From assembly GCA_037176885.1 (NCBI GenBank), contig JAWWNJ010000004.1:2108001-2172000 (forward strand): a stretch of DNA of 64,000 nt, given 5' to 3'. Below are positions 1 through 10,117 of this stretch, one piece after another. Within the stretch, counting starts at the first letter, position 1. Every line of letters starts with the position of its first letter. The DNA is from Favolaschia claudopus (Eukaryota > Basidiomycota > Agaricomycetes > Agaricales > Mycenaceae). The position numbers and the translations under genes are program-made. Under the pieces are notes generated by a model. It made no database searches and had not been told where the DNA came from. It saw only the letters and a program-made list of their open reading frames with translations.

Positions 1-1905
1 TTGAAGAGGTTCGGGCAATGTCGGAAATTTTACTAGCGCCGCCGCCTGAATCAATGATACCATCCGGTGAACCGGAATTCTGCGGAACATACCATGAGGG
101 TCATTGTCCATTGTCGCGGCTATATTATTGGGAGCTGTCGGAAACTCACCAGAAACACCTTTTTCCCTCGTCTCTTGGGCCCGGGAGCGGCCGCGTGGCT
201 CCTTCTCAGTGGTTTCCGCAACGGTTGTTAACAAGCGGTCTCTGCATTGGGATAGGATCTCAATGCGCAAACCAATCGCTGCGTGGATATCATCTTTGTG
301 TGAGGAAGAGGAAGAAAAGTGAGTTCGTGTGCTGCCGGGTTGAACCAATAAACTCTCCAAAAACGAACCTTGTGTTTTGCAAGTCAATGTCAGATAGTGC
401 GAAGGAGCAGGCGCCTTTGTCGCACACCGCGGCTCCGAACGTGTGTTCCTGGTTACTTCTGAAAATTCCATCTGCCGCACTTGTCCTCAATCGTTCAGGC
501 TGCGTTTCGGACAAACTCACCGAAACCCAAAATCTTTACTGACACTCCGATTGGAATCAGAGTTCGGTTAAGCAATTAAGGTGGCGCAAGACTCCAAGTA
601 GTGGTTTCTCATTCACTCAATGATCACCATTGCTTCATGGACAGGCGTGGAGTTTATTGAACACAACGCTGCGGTCAGTATGGCGCTCAGCATATCACCT
701 TGTCGAGCGGCCGTGTTTCGGTGCGTAGACATTTGGTTATCAGATAATTTGCCCTTGAAACTGACGCCATAGGCCCTGGATCGGAGAGAGCTCCGAAAGC
801 GCCGGCGACGGGTTCGTTTTCACCGAAGAAACTGTGAGACTTTTGAGTACTTGGCCCGTATGAACTCTGGCTAGCCTCAGTCAAATCTGGAACGTCTATT
901 ACCAAAGAGCAACCTGAGCATGCTTGAACCAAACCAGAGGAAGGAGCAACACGAAGGAAGATGAGCACAATCCCGATTTGCAAAATGTGGAGGATGAAGG
1001 GAGGATGAGAGATTGAACACGGCATAAGTATTCCGTAATAAAGGTGATCCGATTGATTTTGGACTTGCCTTGAACTGTTGAACACAACGGTCATCACCAA
1101 GTCATCACCAGCCCACAGTGGGCACTGAGGCCCGGGGAACTTGAACGGACAACTACTTAAAGGGCAGTTGGAGTCTCCTTGAATTCATCCTGTCTTCAAA
1201 AATTCCATATTCGGGGAGTTCTTTGTCTCGGATTCAAGTTCAGACGATTTCCACGCGCACCACTCAGGACTTCTCCAGATTCTGACGAGACGACCATCCA
1301 TCGCGTTTCCGTTCTCCAGCTCCAGCTTTACACGCGTGGAAAGCCGTAACCTTTCGACTTGCCCGGCGGCCGCTAGGTGGGTAAACTTTGGAGTCCTACG
1401 TTGACCAACAGAAGTTAGAGTCTTAGACCGACATTCGCTTTCTGCATCTATGATCTGGTGGTGACGAGCCGTGCGCATGCTTGACACACTACTATACTGG
1501 ATTCTCCCCGACCTCACTGAAATTCCCCCTCATTTCCACTGTCTGAAGTTGCTCAGTCTGTCACAGGTGTGCTGTTCATGCGCTCCTCTACCACTGCTCA
1601 GTAGAAGCGTCCATGGCTTCTGATTGCTTACTGTTCGAGACACTTCAGGCCTAACAGCACCGTCTCTGATTAGAACTCCCAGCTGGAAGATTTGTCACGA
1701 CCGTCGCGTGATCCACGGTGGAGAACTATTGGCGCCAGGTAGGATTTTTTTGTTTGTCCTCGAGGCTATGCTGAATATCGGTATGCATCTAGTGGGTGCC
1801 ATGCTTCTACGCATTTTAATGCGAGTCAGACGAAAAAAGATCGCTATCATAGACATTTGACAACTTAAAAGGGTCGACGCCGCGTCGCCTCAGCATCCCA
1901 TTAAC
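1..1905. other. Left-edge stretch with no gene I can support
   Basis: Open frames here are short (up to 174 codons), overlap on both strands and show no recognisable motif, signal peptide or convincing splice chain. The stretch 1185-1517 on the minus strand is open for 110 codons and is basic, but nothing in it resembles a known family. The last part probably holds the promoter of the phosphatase gene that starts at 1906. The stretch may also hold the end of a gene lying outside the window. Confidence 0.4.
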
Positions 1906-2968
1906 ATGTCCTCCGCAAACATTCTATCGTCCCCACCGTTCCTGCCTATTGAAGGCGTGATCAATTTCCGCACGATTGGCGGCTACAAGACCAGCAATGG
2001 GCGTCCAGTCCACCTAAACTTGGTTTTCCGCTCAGGAGAGGTGTCTGGAATTACCGAGGCAGGAAAACAGCAGCTGGTTGACCTTGGAATTCGACGCGTC
2101 TTCGATACTCGTACCGACTGGGAGATTAAGAACTATAAAACTTTGTCGCCAGACGTTTCGGGGGTCGAGTTTGTCCGCGTCCCCATTGGTAAAGAAAATG
2201 CGTGGGACCCTGCCGGTCTGGAAAAGCAGTCCGTCGTCCGTTTTGTTTTCACTCCTTCTGGTTGACTTCGTTTTTCATTCAAGCCTGAAGCAGTATCAGG
2301 AGAACGAGTTGCAGGTCTAGCAGCCTCGCCTATAACTAGCTCGATTGTTACTGAGCCGCCCACGACAGGCCTTCGTGCAGGACGCACAGAAAACACTCGA
2401 GATTGGTGCATCTGCACTCGAAACTATTTTCAGGCATCTACTTGAGAGGCCGAATGAACCGTGTTTGTTTCACTGCACAGGCAAGTCGAGCTTCTCAGTA
2501 AACGAAAGTGAATCTCGAACATAGTTCTATCTCAGCGGGCAAAGACAGAACGGGACTCATCGCGGCTCTAATTCTGATGGTATGTCGTCACTATCCCAAT
2601 GTCTCTCCTTCTCATAACTCTCTTTCAGCTCGTTGGAGTGGATGATAATGACATCCTGAAGGACTACGCACTTACAACAGCAGGATTGGAACCAGTGCGA
2701 GAAAAACTAGCCCTCAGGTTCCAGAGTATGCCCGTATTCCAAAAACATTGGCAAGGTGCCGTCAACATGGGATCTTCCAAGTTCGTTCTATGCTGAGGAT
2801 GCTATAAATATTGACCTCAAGATTGCTTTCAGAGAGGAATCCATGACTGCTATCCTTTCAATGATTCGCGAAAAGCATGGAGGCGCCGCGGGTTATTTGA
2901 CCGCATTCACAACGTTGAAAGACGATGACTTGGAAATCATTCGCAACAATTTGACGACTGCAGTCTAA
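1906..2968 (+). CDS. Tyrosine-protein phosphatase (Y_phosphatase3 / PTP-like family)
   Basis: Predicted cytosolic tyrosine (or phosphoinositide) phosphatase of 265 aa in six exons: 1906-2228, 2284-2314, 2369-2480, 2536-2579, 2629-2780 and 2833-2968. The exon lengths sum to an exact multiple of three. The N-terminal half has the family blocks NFRTIGGY, FRSGEVSGI and RRVFDTRTDWEI. The catalytic P-loop reads HCTAGKDRTG, with nucleophilic Cys and Arg both present; it is assembled across the third intron. That intron (2481-2535) starts with GC rather than GT. The other introns are 49-55 nt with GT..AG ends. The start at 1906 is the first ATG ahead of the conserved block. Family membership is clear from the motifs; the physiological substrate is not. 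Intron 1 (donor 2229) and the short exon 2 are my reconstruction and are the least certain parts. Confidence 0.85.
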
Positions 2969-3375
2969 ATAAAGAAATGTACAGTACACAAACACTCGAG
3001 CATACGATTCTTACAAATACAGATTACTTATGTTTGCTCTTTGTTCACCACGATCCAGTTGTCAAAACGACCGACTCATTGCTTTGTTCAAACCTGTTCA
3101 GGTTCTTCCTCATAGCCGGCGACCGCGGTCGGTCGCCCGCCTCGCGCTATCAGCGTTGTGTGTTAAAGCGCAATGCTTTACCCCTCAAATTCTTCTATCC
3201 TTCGCCACTTGTCGACCTAGCACTTCATCCTTCTTCCGGTGGCAATCGTTCCGATGATCCAAAGTATGGCCGAAAAGGGCAAGTGGCAATGATTATGCCA
3301 CCCTTTGTGCCGCTCAAAGCGACAGGACAATGCATTGTGGTCAAAGCGTTTTGTGCCACCTTCCCACATGCAAGC

Positions 3376-3382
3376 TATATAA
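3376..3382 (+). promoter_or_regulatory. TATA box of the 3437 gene
   Basis: TATATAA lies 61 bp upstream of the ATG at 3437, in a short AT-rich patch inside otherwise GC-balanced DNA. The spacing fits a fungal core promoter. Confidence 0.55.
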
Positions 3383-3436
3383 GCCAGCGGTTTTCTCGCG
3401 GTGGCCTATCGCTTCTCACTCTCATTAACTCCTACC

Positions 3437-4193
3437 ATGTTTCGCAAATTCTCTGAATCTGCATTTTCATTCCTTTCCAACTCCTCAACTTCCTCATTGT
3501 TGCCGTCGGACAAGTCTGCGCAGCCTGCGCCCGAGTCCGGTTGGCGAGGATGCCTATCCAGAAAGCCCCAAGCCAAATTGAAAACCGCGTCGGATTCAAA
3601 TTTGATGTCTTATAAAAAGACCAAGAAAGAGAACGCTACTAAGTTCGCACCGAAACCGAGTGGCACATCTCTGAAAGAGGTTCGTAGCCGACGCGCGACG
3701 ATCTCATCAGACGGCCTTCCGGATATCGCTATTGCGTCGTTAAAGTCTTATAGCATAAATCAACCACCTGTGAGTCGAGTATGCTGTGGCATTGCAGACG
3801 GGGATACTGAATTCGAGGAACATCAGCCACCCGTGAAAGTACTTATTCAACGCAAGATCGTTTCGTACATACCGGAGTTGTACGAGGAGGTGGATCCAAT
3901 CCGTCAAGAAGGTCGTATGTACACCTGGGACAATCCTTCCTGGTTGAACTACGCGCCGTTGCCTCCTCCTCCTCGCAAGAAGAGTCAATGTGGTCGGATT
4001 GCCTCGAAACCCAAGATGGGTCCTGGGGTTTGCTTGTGAGTGTCATACCTATCCTGTGAAACTTCATAATGTGACGCCCGATTGTAGGACCTGTTCCTCG
4101 AAAAGGGACTTTTCTTGTGGAAGCTCTCAGTGCGAAGGACCGTGGAGTCCGTCGGTCTGCGGCAGCTGCGATTCACCACCTATGCAAGATTGA
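3437..4193 (+). CDS. Uncharacterised small basic protein
   Basis: I do not recognise this protein. The ATG at 3437 follows a TATA box and opens a 201-codon frame to 4039. It is Ser/Lys-rich in the first 100 residues (likely disordered), then has an ordered-looking stretch with IVSYIPELYEEVDP and a short PLPPPPRKK proline run. The frame probably does not end at 4039. A consensus donor (GTGAGT at 4036) and an acceptor at 4087 give a 52-nt intron, and the reading then continues to a stop at 4191-4193 with a Cys-rich tail. A weaker donor at about 4019 would instead join a tail in another frame that reads on past 4193, so the C-terminus is uncertain. No neighbour suggests a function. Confidence 0.5.
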
Positions 4194-6446
4194 GCGACTC
4201 GGGCCCCTGCAACAGTTTTTAGAACCGATTTCGACTAACGTATTTGTATTTAATCTCCATATGAAGAGGTCAAAATCTGAATTGAAGGTCGCGTCGAGAT
4301 CATCAGATCACATGGGCGTGTTCCAAGTCGTTCCGTCACGGCTCACGCGCTCACGAGTTGTGACATGTCGTGCATTGGCAGCATTGCCACTGGCAATCAG
4401 TCTCAGCTACCTTTTACGCCTTGTTCACGCCTTTAACGCTCCAAATCGCACGACACTAAAATTCGGATGACACTGGCAGTTCTCATCGACCTATCTTCCC
4501 TGTCAAGTAACGGGTACCGTCCAACTCGCCCAATACTTAGTGTTCGCCTCCAAGTTTCCTTCCTCAACTTGACACCGCCATCCAGGCCCAGGGCCTTGCC
4601 AGGGCTCGTGTCTGGTCAGCAATTATCGTCCCGAGAAGTCACAGCATGCACAGGCCCCATAATATGTAGCCTATAATAGTCCATAATGAACTGTGTCGCA
4701 ATACCGTGTCACGGCACTGACTTGTATCTCTCAAGGGCCCGGGCCTCAACAGGGACTACATCACACATATGTGGGGCGTCCCGGTGGAGAAGGCACTGGC
4801 ATCCAAGCCCTGGTCCCCGAGGCTTCACCGCTTCAGAATATCATATCGGCTTGTACATAAGTATCTTGGCTCAATTTAGAAGCGGCCTGAAGAACTCTTG
4901 TATACTGTAGCCCGAGCGAGGCACTCAAGCTGTCTGCATGTCTTTGAATTCTGGCTCCCAGTTCACGTTCATCCCAAACTCACAAATGTCTCTGCCTTGG
5001 TAACTGAACCTCAACCTCCGCGTTCCCACTGGACATTCGATTATGACACCGTTGTTCACCCACACGAACTGCCGTGCAATGACCGCAACATACATAGCCG
5101 TCTTGGCGCCTTTTCTCATGCTTCTCAACGTCTCGCGCCATTCTCCAACGGAAGAGATTCCGTGCCTCGAGCAAATATGCGTTGATTTGATGAAGGAAGG
5201 TTGCGCAGTGAGGATATCGTATCTTGACGTCGACCAGCCAGGGAACATACACACTCTAGCCGTTGGGGAGCATTAGAATTCAATGATGCTGGAGCGGACG
5301 TTCTACTAGTAGAGGCTTCAGTCGAATTCTTCCAATGTCTTTGGGTTTTCGTTGTTCGGAACAGAACACCGTCCGTTCGAGGACGCGGATAGTTAGAATC
5401 AATTAGTTCTGACACTCTCCTTGGACTTCTCGGGTGATTCATAGGGATTGTGCATTTACGATGCGTCAAAATGAGTATGATCACTATGCAGAATGCCTTT
5501 CTTCGATGGTTGTGTATTCAGAGCCCTACGTGCCTCTCGCGCGTCTTGACAACATGGGTGCCTCTACCGAGAACGGCAACACTGCGAGTCGGGACGCTGG
5601 TGCCAACTCGCTTATAAGTAAGCTCGGGCGGCCGGCGCACAAGCAACAAGAGCGGCCGACTTGCTGGTGCTTCGACTTCTCTATTTTGGGGTGCCTATTT
5701 CCCAACCACGCTGAACCAGCTGTACGGTCATACATATCCTGGGGCGGGCTATTCATAGAGAGCATGATTGAGTAAAGAGGATGAGCGCCGAGCCACCAAC
5801 TTGATGCTTCTCGATCCGCAAAACCAGTTGGCCAGTTTCCACAAGTGTTCGCGCGCAACTTGCAGAATGTTGACGGAGGATTCGTCGGTGGGACACAATT
5901 CGAAAGCTGAAGCGTAACTGGACACACCTCAGAAACTCGGGACAGGGTATCTGGTTTCCCGTGCAACCCGAATACATATGGATTACTGTGGTGATTTTAT
6001 TGGCGGCAAAAAGGCCGACGAGGCCAAGGTTAACGACGTGGTGTATATTCTTGGAACGTGTGGTTGTCGTAGTATCAGAGTCCGACGTCCGTGAACAGAA
6101 GCAGTTAAGAACTAGTTAAGATATACCCGCGGCAAAGGTTGGGTTTCAATTGTGTCGGTGAGATCGTCCGCAAAATACTGAAATAACCAAGAGACAACAC
6201 ATCCGTTGGACGATGGCAATTACCCACGAGCAATTGGCTCAACTGTAACTGTTGAGATCTTGGGCGTCAGTTTTTGTTGGCCTTTGAGGGTCCAGGGTAA
6301 GGTAATCCCGATGATGATCATCCACAAAGCTCAGAGAAGTAAATACACATAGATCGACAAAGACGATCAAACACTTGATACACATGGTAAGTGGAGGTGC
6401 CGTTAGAAAATTGAATCACTCACACAGTACGTTACTACGGCGAATG
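4194..6446. other. 2.2-kb stretch without a supported gene
   Basis: Several overlapping frames of 60-146 codons exist on both strands, but none has a motif, biased composition or a splice chain that extends it. I see no repeat or mobile-element ends here. The right part serves as the 3' side of the YAR1-like gene that reads leftwards from 7103. Confidence 0.35.
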
Positions 6447-7103
6447 TCAAGATCGCCCATCGATTCGCATTTTGGCCATTTGCCCATCGGCATCTTCGAT
6501 TTCAATGTCGACGCCTTCTGGCCCGACGGAAACATCCTCTCCCTCGTTCGTTTCGTCGCCTTCGCCTTCCTTCACGTCTCCTGGGTCGAGTTTCATCATT
6601 TGGACTAACCACTGGGCACCTTCGTCCCATCCGGCAAGCTCCGCTTCACCAAGCGGAGACCTCCCCGCGGCATTCTTTATGTCAATGAGGTCGACCCCCG
6701 GACCTCCGGGAAATTCGACCAGTTTCTTAACAACCCCGAGGTGTGAATTGAGAGCAGCCCAGTGTAAAGGTGTGGATTTCGCGTCATTTTGTGCGGATAG
6801 CATCGAGGGTGGAATTATAGGCAGCAGATAGTCGAGTACATCTATGTAAGGACTGAGAAATGAGTTCCTTGATATCGGTTTCGGCCATTTACACCTACCT
6901 ACATGCCCGTTTCCGCACAGCATGTGGAGCGGAGTGTTGCCGTTGTCGTCGTGAATTCCAGCAGCTGCAGCAGCGCCGAATGAATCTATGAACTGCTTGA
7001 CATCGTCGAGGTCGCCATATCTGCAGGAAAGGAGGAAATCTTCTTGATCGTTTGTGGAGGGAGCCATCTTTTTCTTGGGATTGATGGCATCAATCGCATC
7101 CAA
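6447..7103 (-). CDS. YAR1: Ankyrin-repeat protein, YAR1-like (Rps3 chaperone family)
   Basis: Two exons (7103-6899 and 6841-6447) joined over a 57-nt GT..AG intron (6842-6898) give 199 aa, matching the roughly 200 aa of yeast Yar1. Two ankyrin repeats are visible: NTPLHMLCGNGHV at about residue 57 and STPLHWAALNSHLGVV at about residue 90, the second followed by DIKNAAGRSPLGEAELAGW. The C-terminal 50 residues are highly acidic (EGEGDETNEGEDV), as in Yar1. Yeast Yar1 binds free ribosomal protein S3 and carries it to the nucleus for 40S assembly; that role is inferred here from size, repeat layout and acidic tail. An alternative start is the second Met, at 7067. A generic two-repeat ankyrin protein is the main alternative. 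Confidence 0.75.
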   Translation of the reverse strand: MDAIDAINPKKKMAPSTNDQEDFLLSCRYGDLDDVKQFIDSFGAAAAAGIHDDNGNTPLHMLCGNGHVGRCKWPKPISRNSFLSPYIDVLDYLLPIIPPSMLSAQNDAKSTPLHWAALNSHLGVVKKLVEFPGGPGVDLIDIKNAAGRSPLGEAELAGWDEGAQWLVQMMKLDPGDVKEGEGDETNEGEDVSVGPEGVDIEIEDADGQMAKMRIDGRS

Positions 7104-7651
7104 ATTGGGACTTCCTTCTGAGCGTCATCCCAGCCGTTTGTCTAACATAACGGCCAACGGAACGCTTGCACGATAACCTTGGCAACCAGCGATACCAAGC
7201 AATGACAGGGACAGACAGGGACATTTTGCAGAAATCTCCGATTTTCTATGGTTGAAAGTGCGCTGATTAAACAGCTCATCTCTGTCCCTGTTGGACCATT
7301 TGTAAAATTATCGGAGTTTCTCCTCGCAACTTCCTTGGACCACGCGAGCTTGTACCTCAGCACAGCCCTGGGTTTCATCTGGTTTCATACCCGGCTAGAC
7401 TCTCCGTCATGTCTCAGATCTCAGCTCGCATCAGTCCCCGCCTAATTTCGCCTCGACGCATCAATTCTCAACGGAGCACATCAATCTGTCCGGGACTTAT
7501 CATGTGGGGGCCATACTTATACGTCAACGAAACGCCCAAGCCGTTGCTTTTATTTCTTTCACGGCCTTAATACTCTTCTCGCCGGCTCGAGCTTGCTTTC
7601 CGCCGGCATTCCTCCTTTTTTTTCTTTCGTGCAATGTCCCATACCAGTCCT

Positions 7652-8262
7652 TCAACGTACCTTGTTTGGTTCGTTCATATTCACAACTCCAGCCACACGA
7701 CTGACGAGAAACAATTCCAGGTCCATTATATCATGTATTGTAGGCTCGATTTCCAACAGGATTGCGCTCTGCTGAAGTATCGATGGTAGCTCTTCGTGTT
7801 CTTGATATTCCATATGTACCAGTTCGACCGTTTTAAATGTCTTCGGTGGGTCCACCGGTGGGCTCTCGCTGTTGATTGATTCGAAATATTTGAACAGGTG
7901 GAACAATGGCCCGTATACAGGAGCCTTCAAGAGAATCATGACAGTGTGTTACTTGTTTTGAATACGCGGTATCCTTGCTGAATCTTGACCAGTATTCGTA
8001 CCTATTAAGTGTACCATTGTTAATGACCTACGCCATCGGTTTCGCCGTTATCAAGTACCAGGAGGGTTTCATCGATTTCAATGGTGCTAGTGAGTGACGC
8101 CTTGAACAGCACATAACCTTCTTTAATTCGAGTCCAGTAATCCCGAAGCCATACACCCTTTGGCCGGAATCTTCGCGACGTGCCATATTCCCCTTGACGC
8201 TCGCATTCACGATCGGTTGGAGTTTGGAAATGTGAGCCATACACTCTACGCATTGGTTCCAT
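7652..8262 (-). CDS. Possible uncharacterised gene, structure unresolved
   Basis: Two minus-strand open blocks (8262-8020 and 7939-7652) have protein-like composition, for example LLKAPVYGPLFHLFKYFESI and IHDIMDLELF in the second. They probably belong to one spliced gene. I could not find a single pair of splice sites that joins them convincingly, and a coding-like patch continues upstream to about 8450 in another frame. No family is recognised. It may be a decayed gene. Confidence 0.25.
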
Positions 8263-8530
8263 ACGCTAATCGCCGCTCAGGATAACGCATCTTGAAGGTA
8301 ACTCCAACCCAAATCATCTAGTTCGCGATTCTGACAGCACACCATAGAACTCTGCTTCTGGCTTTTCCTCGTCAACTCGGGTTCCGTCCAGCAAGACTGG
8401 TTCCGCAGCTGGTACTTCCGCACCTGGATTGTCGGATCCTGCGCTGCGATCATTTACATGCCGCTGCTCACCATTCTAACGCGGTCAGATCCACTCAAGG
8501 TGCGCGATAATCACACGTTGCCAGCTCAAA

Positions 8531-9643
8531 ATGAATTCTATATCTAGTCTGAAGCCTATACATTCCTGGGCGGCAGTCTGGGGAGTTTGTCTCTCACTCT
8601 CTGGTTCACTCCCGTGCTGTGCGTCTTCGGCAGATAATCGAGTTCAACATTCATCACTGACTCTATGTTCCAGCTGGGCGTTCCCTGCTTTCTTGGCCAC
8701 CCTGGTGAGCATATTTCTCATTCTATCTGCCGCACTCTCAATCTCTTGCAGAGAAGCGAAGGAGTCGACACTGCAACCGTAGTCCGATTGACAAAATTCC
8801 ACGAGCTGAATGTATGTTGCAGATGACTTGATTTTTCCCCTCTATGCTAACATCAGCAAATGTCGCAGACGATCCGTGTTATTTTCCGCTTCATCTTCGT
8901 TGTTCCCTTGGCCATCCTCGGCGCAGATGGTGTTCGAGATCACGTCCATGTGAACGAGAGTATGCTCTGGACCGGTGAGTGTCCTGCCTTCTCAGCCGTC
9001 TATCTATCTCTAATCCTCCCTTCTTCCAGACTTCTTGACCATGATCGCAGGTTTCGGATGCTGTATATCCTCTGCTCTGACACTCGTCGTATGTGGTTTA
9101 TTCTTAGTCCTTTAGACACCATCGATCTCAAGGTCATGTCTTTTCCAGATATTCTTCCCTCGCTCGGTAGAAGGCGAGATTGCCGCCAAGGACGCTGCCC
9201 GTCAAAAAAGACGAAACCGATCGTACGGTGGCTATCCAAACTCCAGCTTCAGCCCAGAAGAGAGATACTCTCAATATACCGACTCGGAAGCCTTCCCTTC
9301 AAGACCGCAACCTTCGCGCGATTCGAATTATTCGTCTCCGCAACTGAAAGCCAAAGAGTGGGCTTTAGACGGGGAGCAAGAAGTACCCGAGCTGCGCATC
9401 AAACCCGCACTGCGTCCCAACAGACGACGTGGCGAGGATGTGGAGATGGGTGGTTTTACCGGTTTGACAGAGGGCAATCTGTCGCAACACAATCTACACC
9501 GGACGGGTACGAAGCTCCATCCAATGGTGCACAACTTCACGTCTCCCATCGGTATGTCAACCTTATCCTTGTGGTTCGCACACTGCACCGGTTTTACTCA
9601 CTGACCTCTGTCCGATATAGACTTGTACGATGGGGAGCAGTAA
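8531..9643 (+). CDS. Membrane protein, last transmembrane helices and tail (7-TM receptor-like)
   Basis: The 3' part is well defined. Exons 8857-8974, 9030-9088, 9149-9551 and 9621-9643 splice in frame over consensus GT..AG introns to a stop at 9641-9643. They encode a hydrophobic helix (VIFRFIFVVPLAILGADGV), a short loop, and a second helix (FLTMIAGFGCCISSALTLV) ending at FFPRS. A hydrophilic cytoplasmic tail of about 130 residues follows, rich in Ser, Tyr, Arg and Gln. This layout resembles the last two helices and tail of fungal 7-TM receptors. Upstream pieces at 8531-8810, including YTFLGGSLGSLSLTLWFTPV, look like further helices, but I could not fix the exon joins or the true start. Either the 5' end lies in unresolved exons or the gene is truncated. 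Confidence 0.5.
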
Positions 9644-10117
9644 CCGACACGGCTGACATTCGCACAACTCTAATCACATTCCTCTTCATCTTCTTCCTTC
9701 GTTTTTTCTTCGTTCTTTTTGATTACCCACAATTACAATATTCCTGTACATATAGTTGCCCAAAATTTCCTCGCACAGAGGCCACATTCGCTCAACGTAC
9801 TATACCATCCATTAATCCGTCGGTACTGGGCTACCTACAGGGAGATGATATATGTCACTTGCCCATCAGGCAGCTGGAAGTTGCACAAAATAAGAAGAGG
9901 ATGATTGTGGGATACGATATTGATTGATGACATGGTAGCGTGCTATATTCGCGTTGGCAGGACAAGCAGACTGCTACAGGTATAGCGAACATGGGAGAGC
10001 CCTTGACATCTCATGAGCTGTCGCTTGCGTCGTGAACAGCTAAGCTGCGAGCGAGCGCATCGACTCAATTGTGCGGTCCGCGCAGAACCAAGACGTGCTA
10101 AGGTTCCTGTTAGTGCA

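Noticed and set aside
18..542. 174-codon frame at the left edge
   Set aside because: No motif, mixed composition, a competing frame on the opposite strand, and no plausible promoter or splice context in view.
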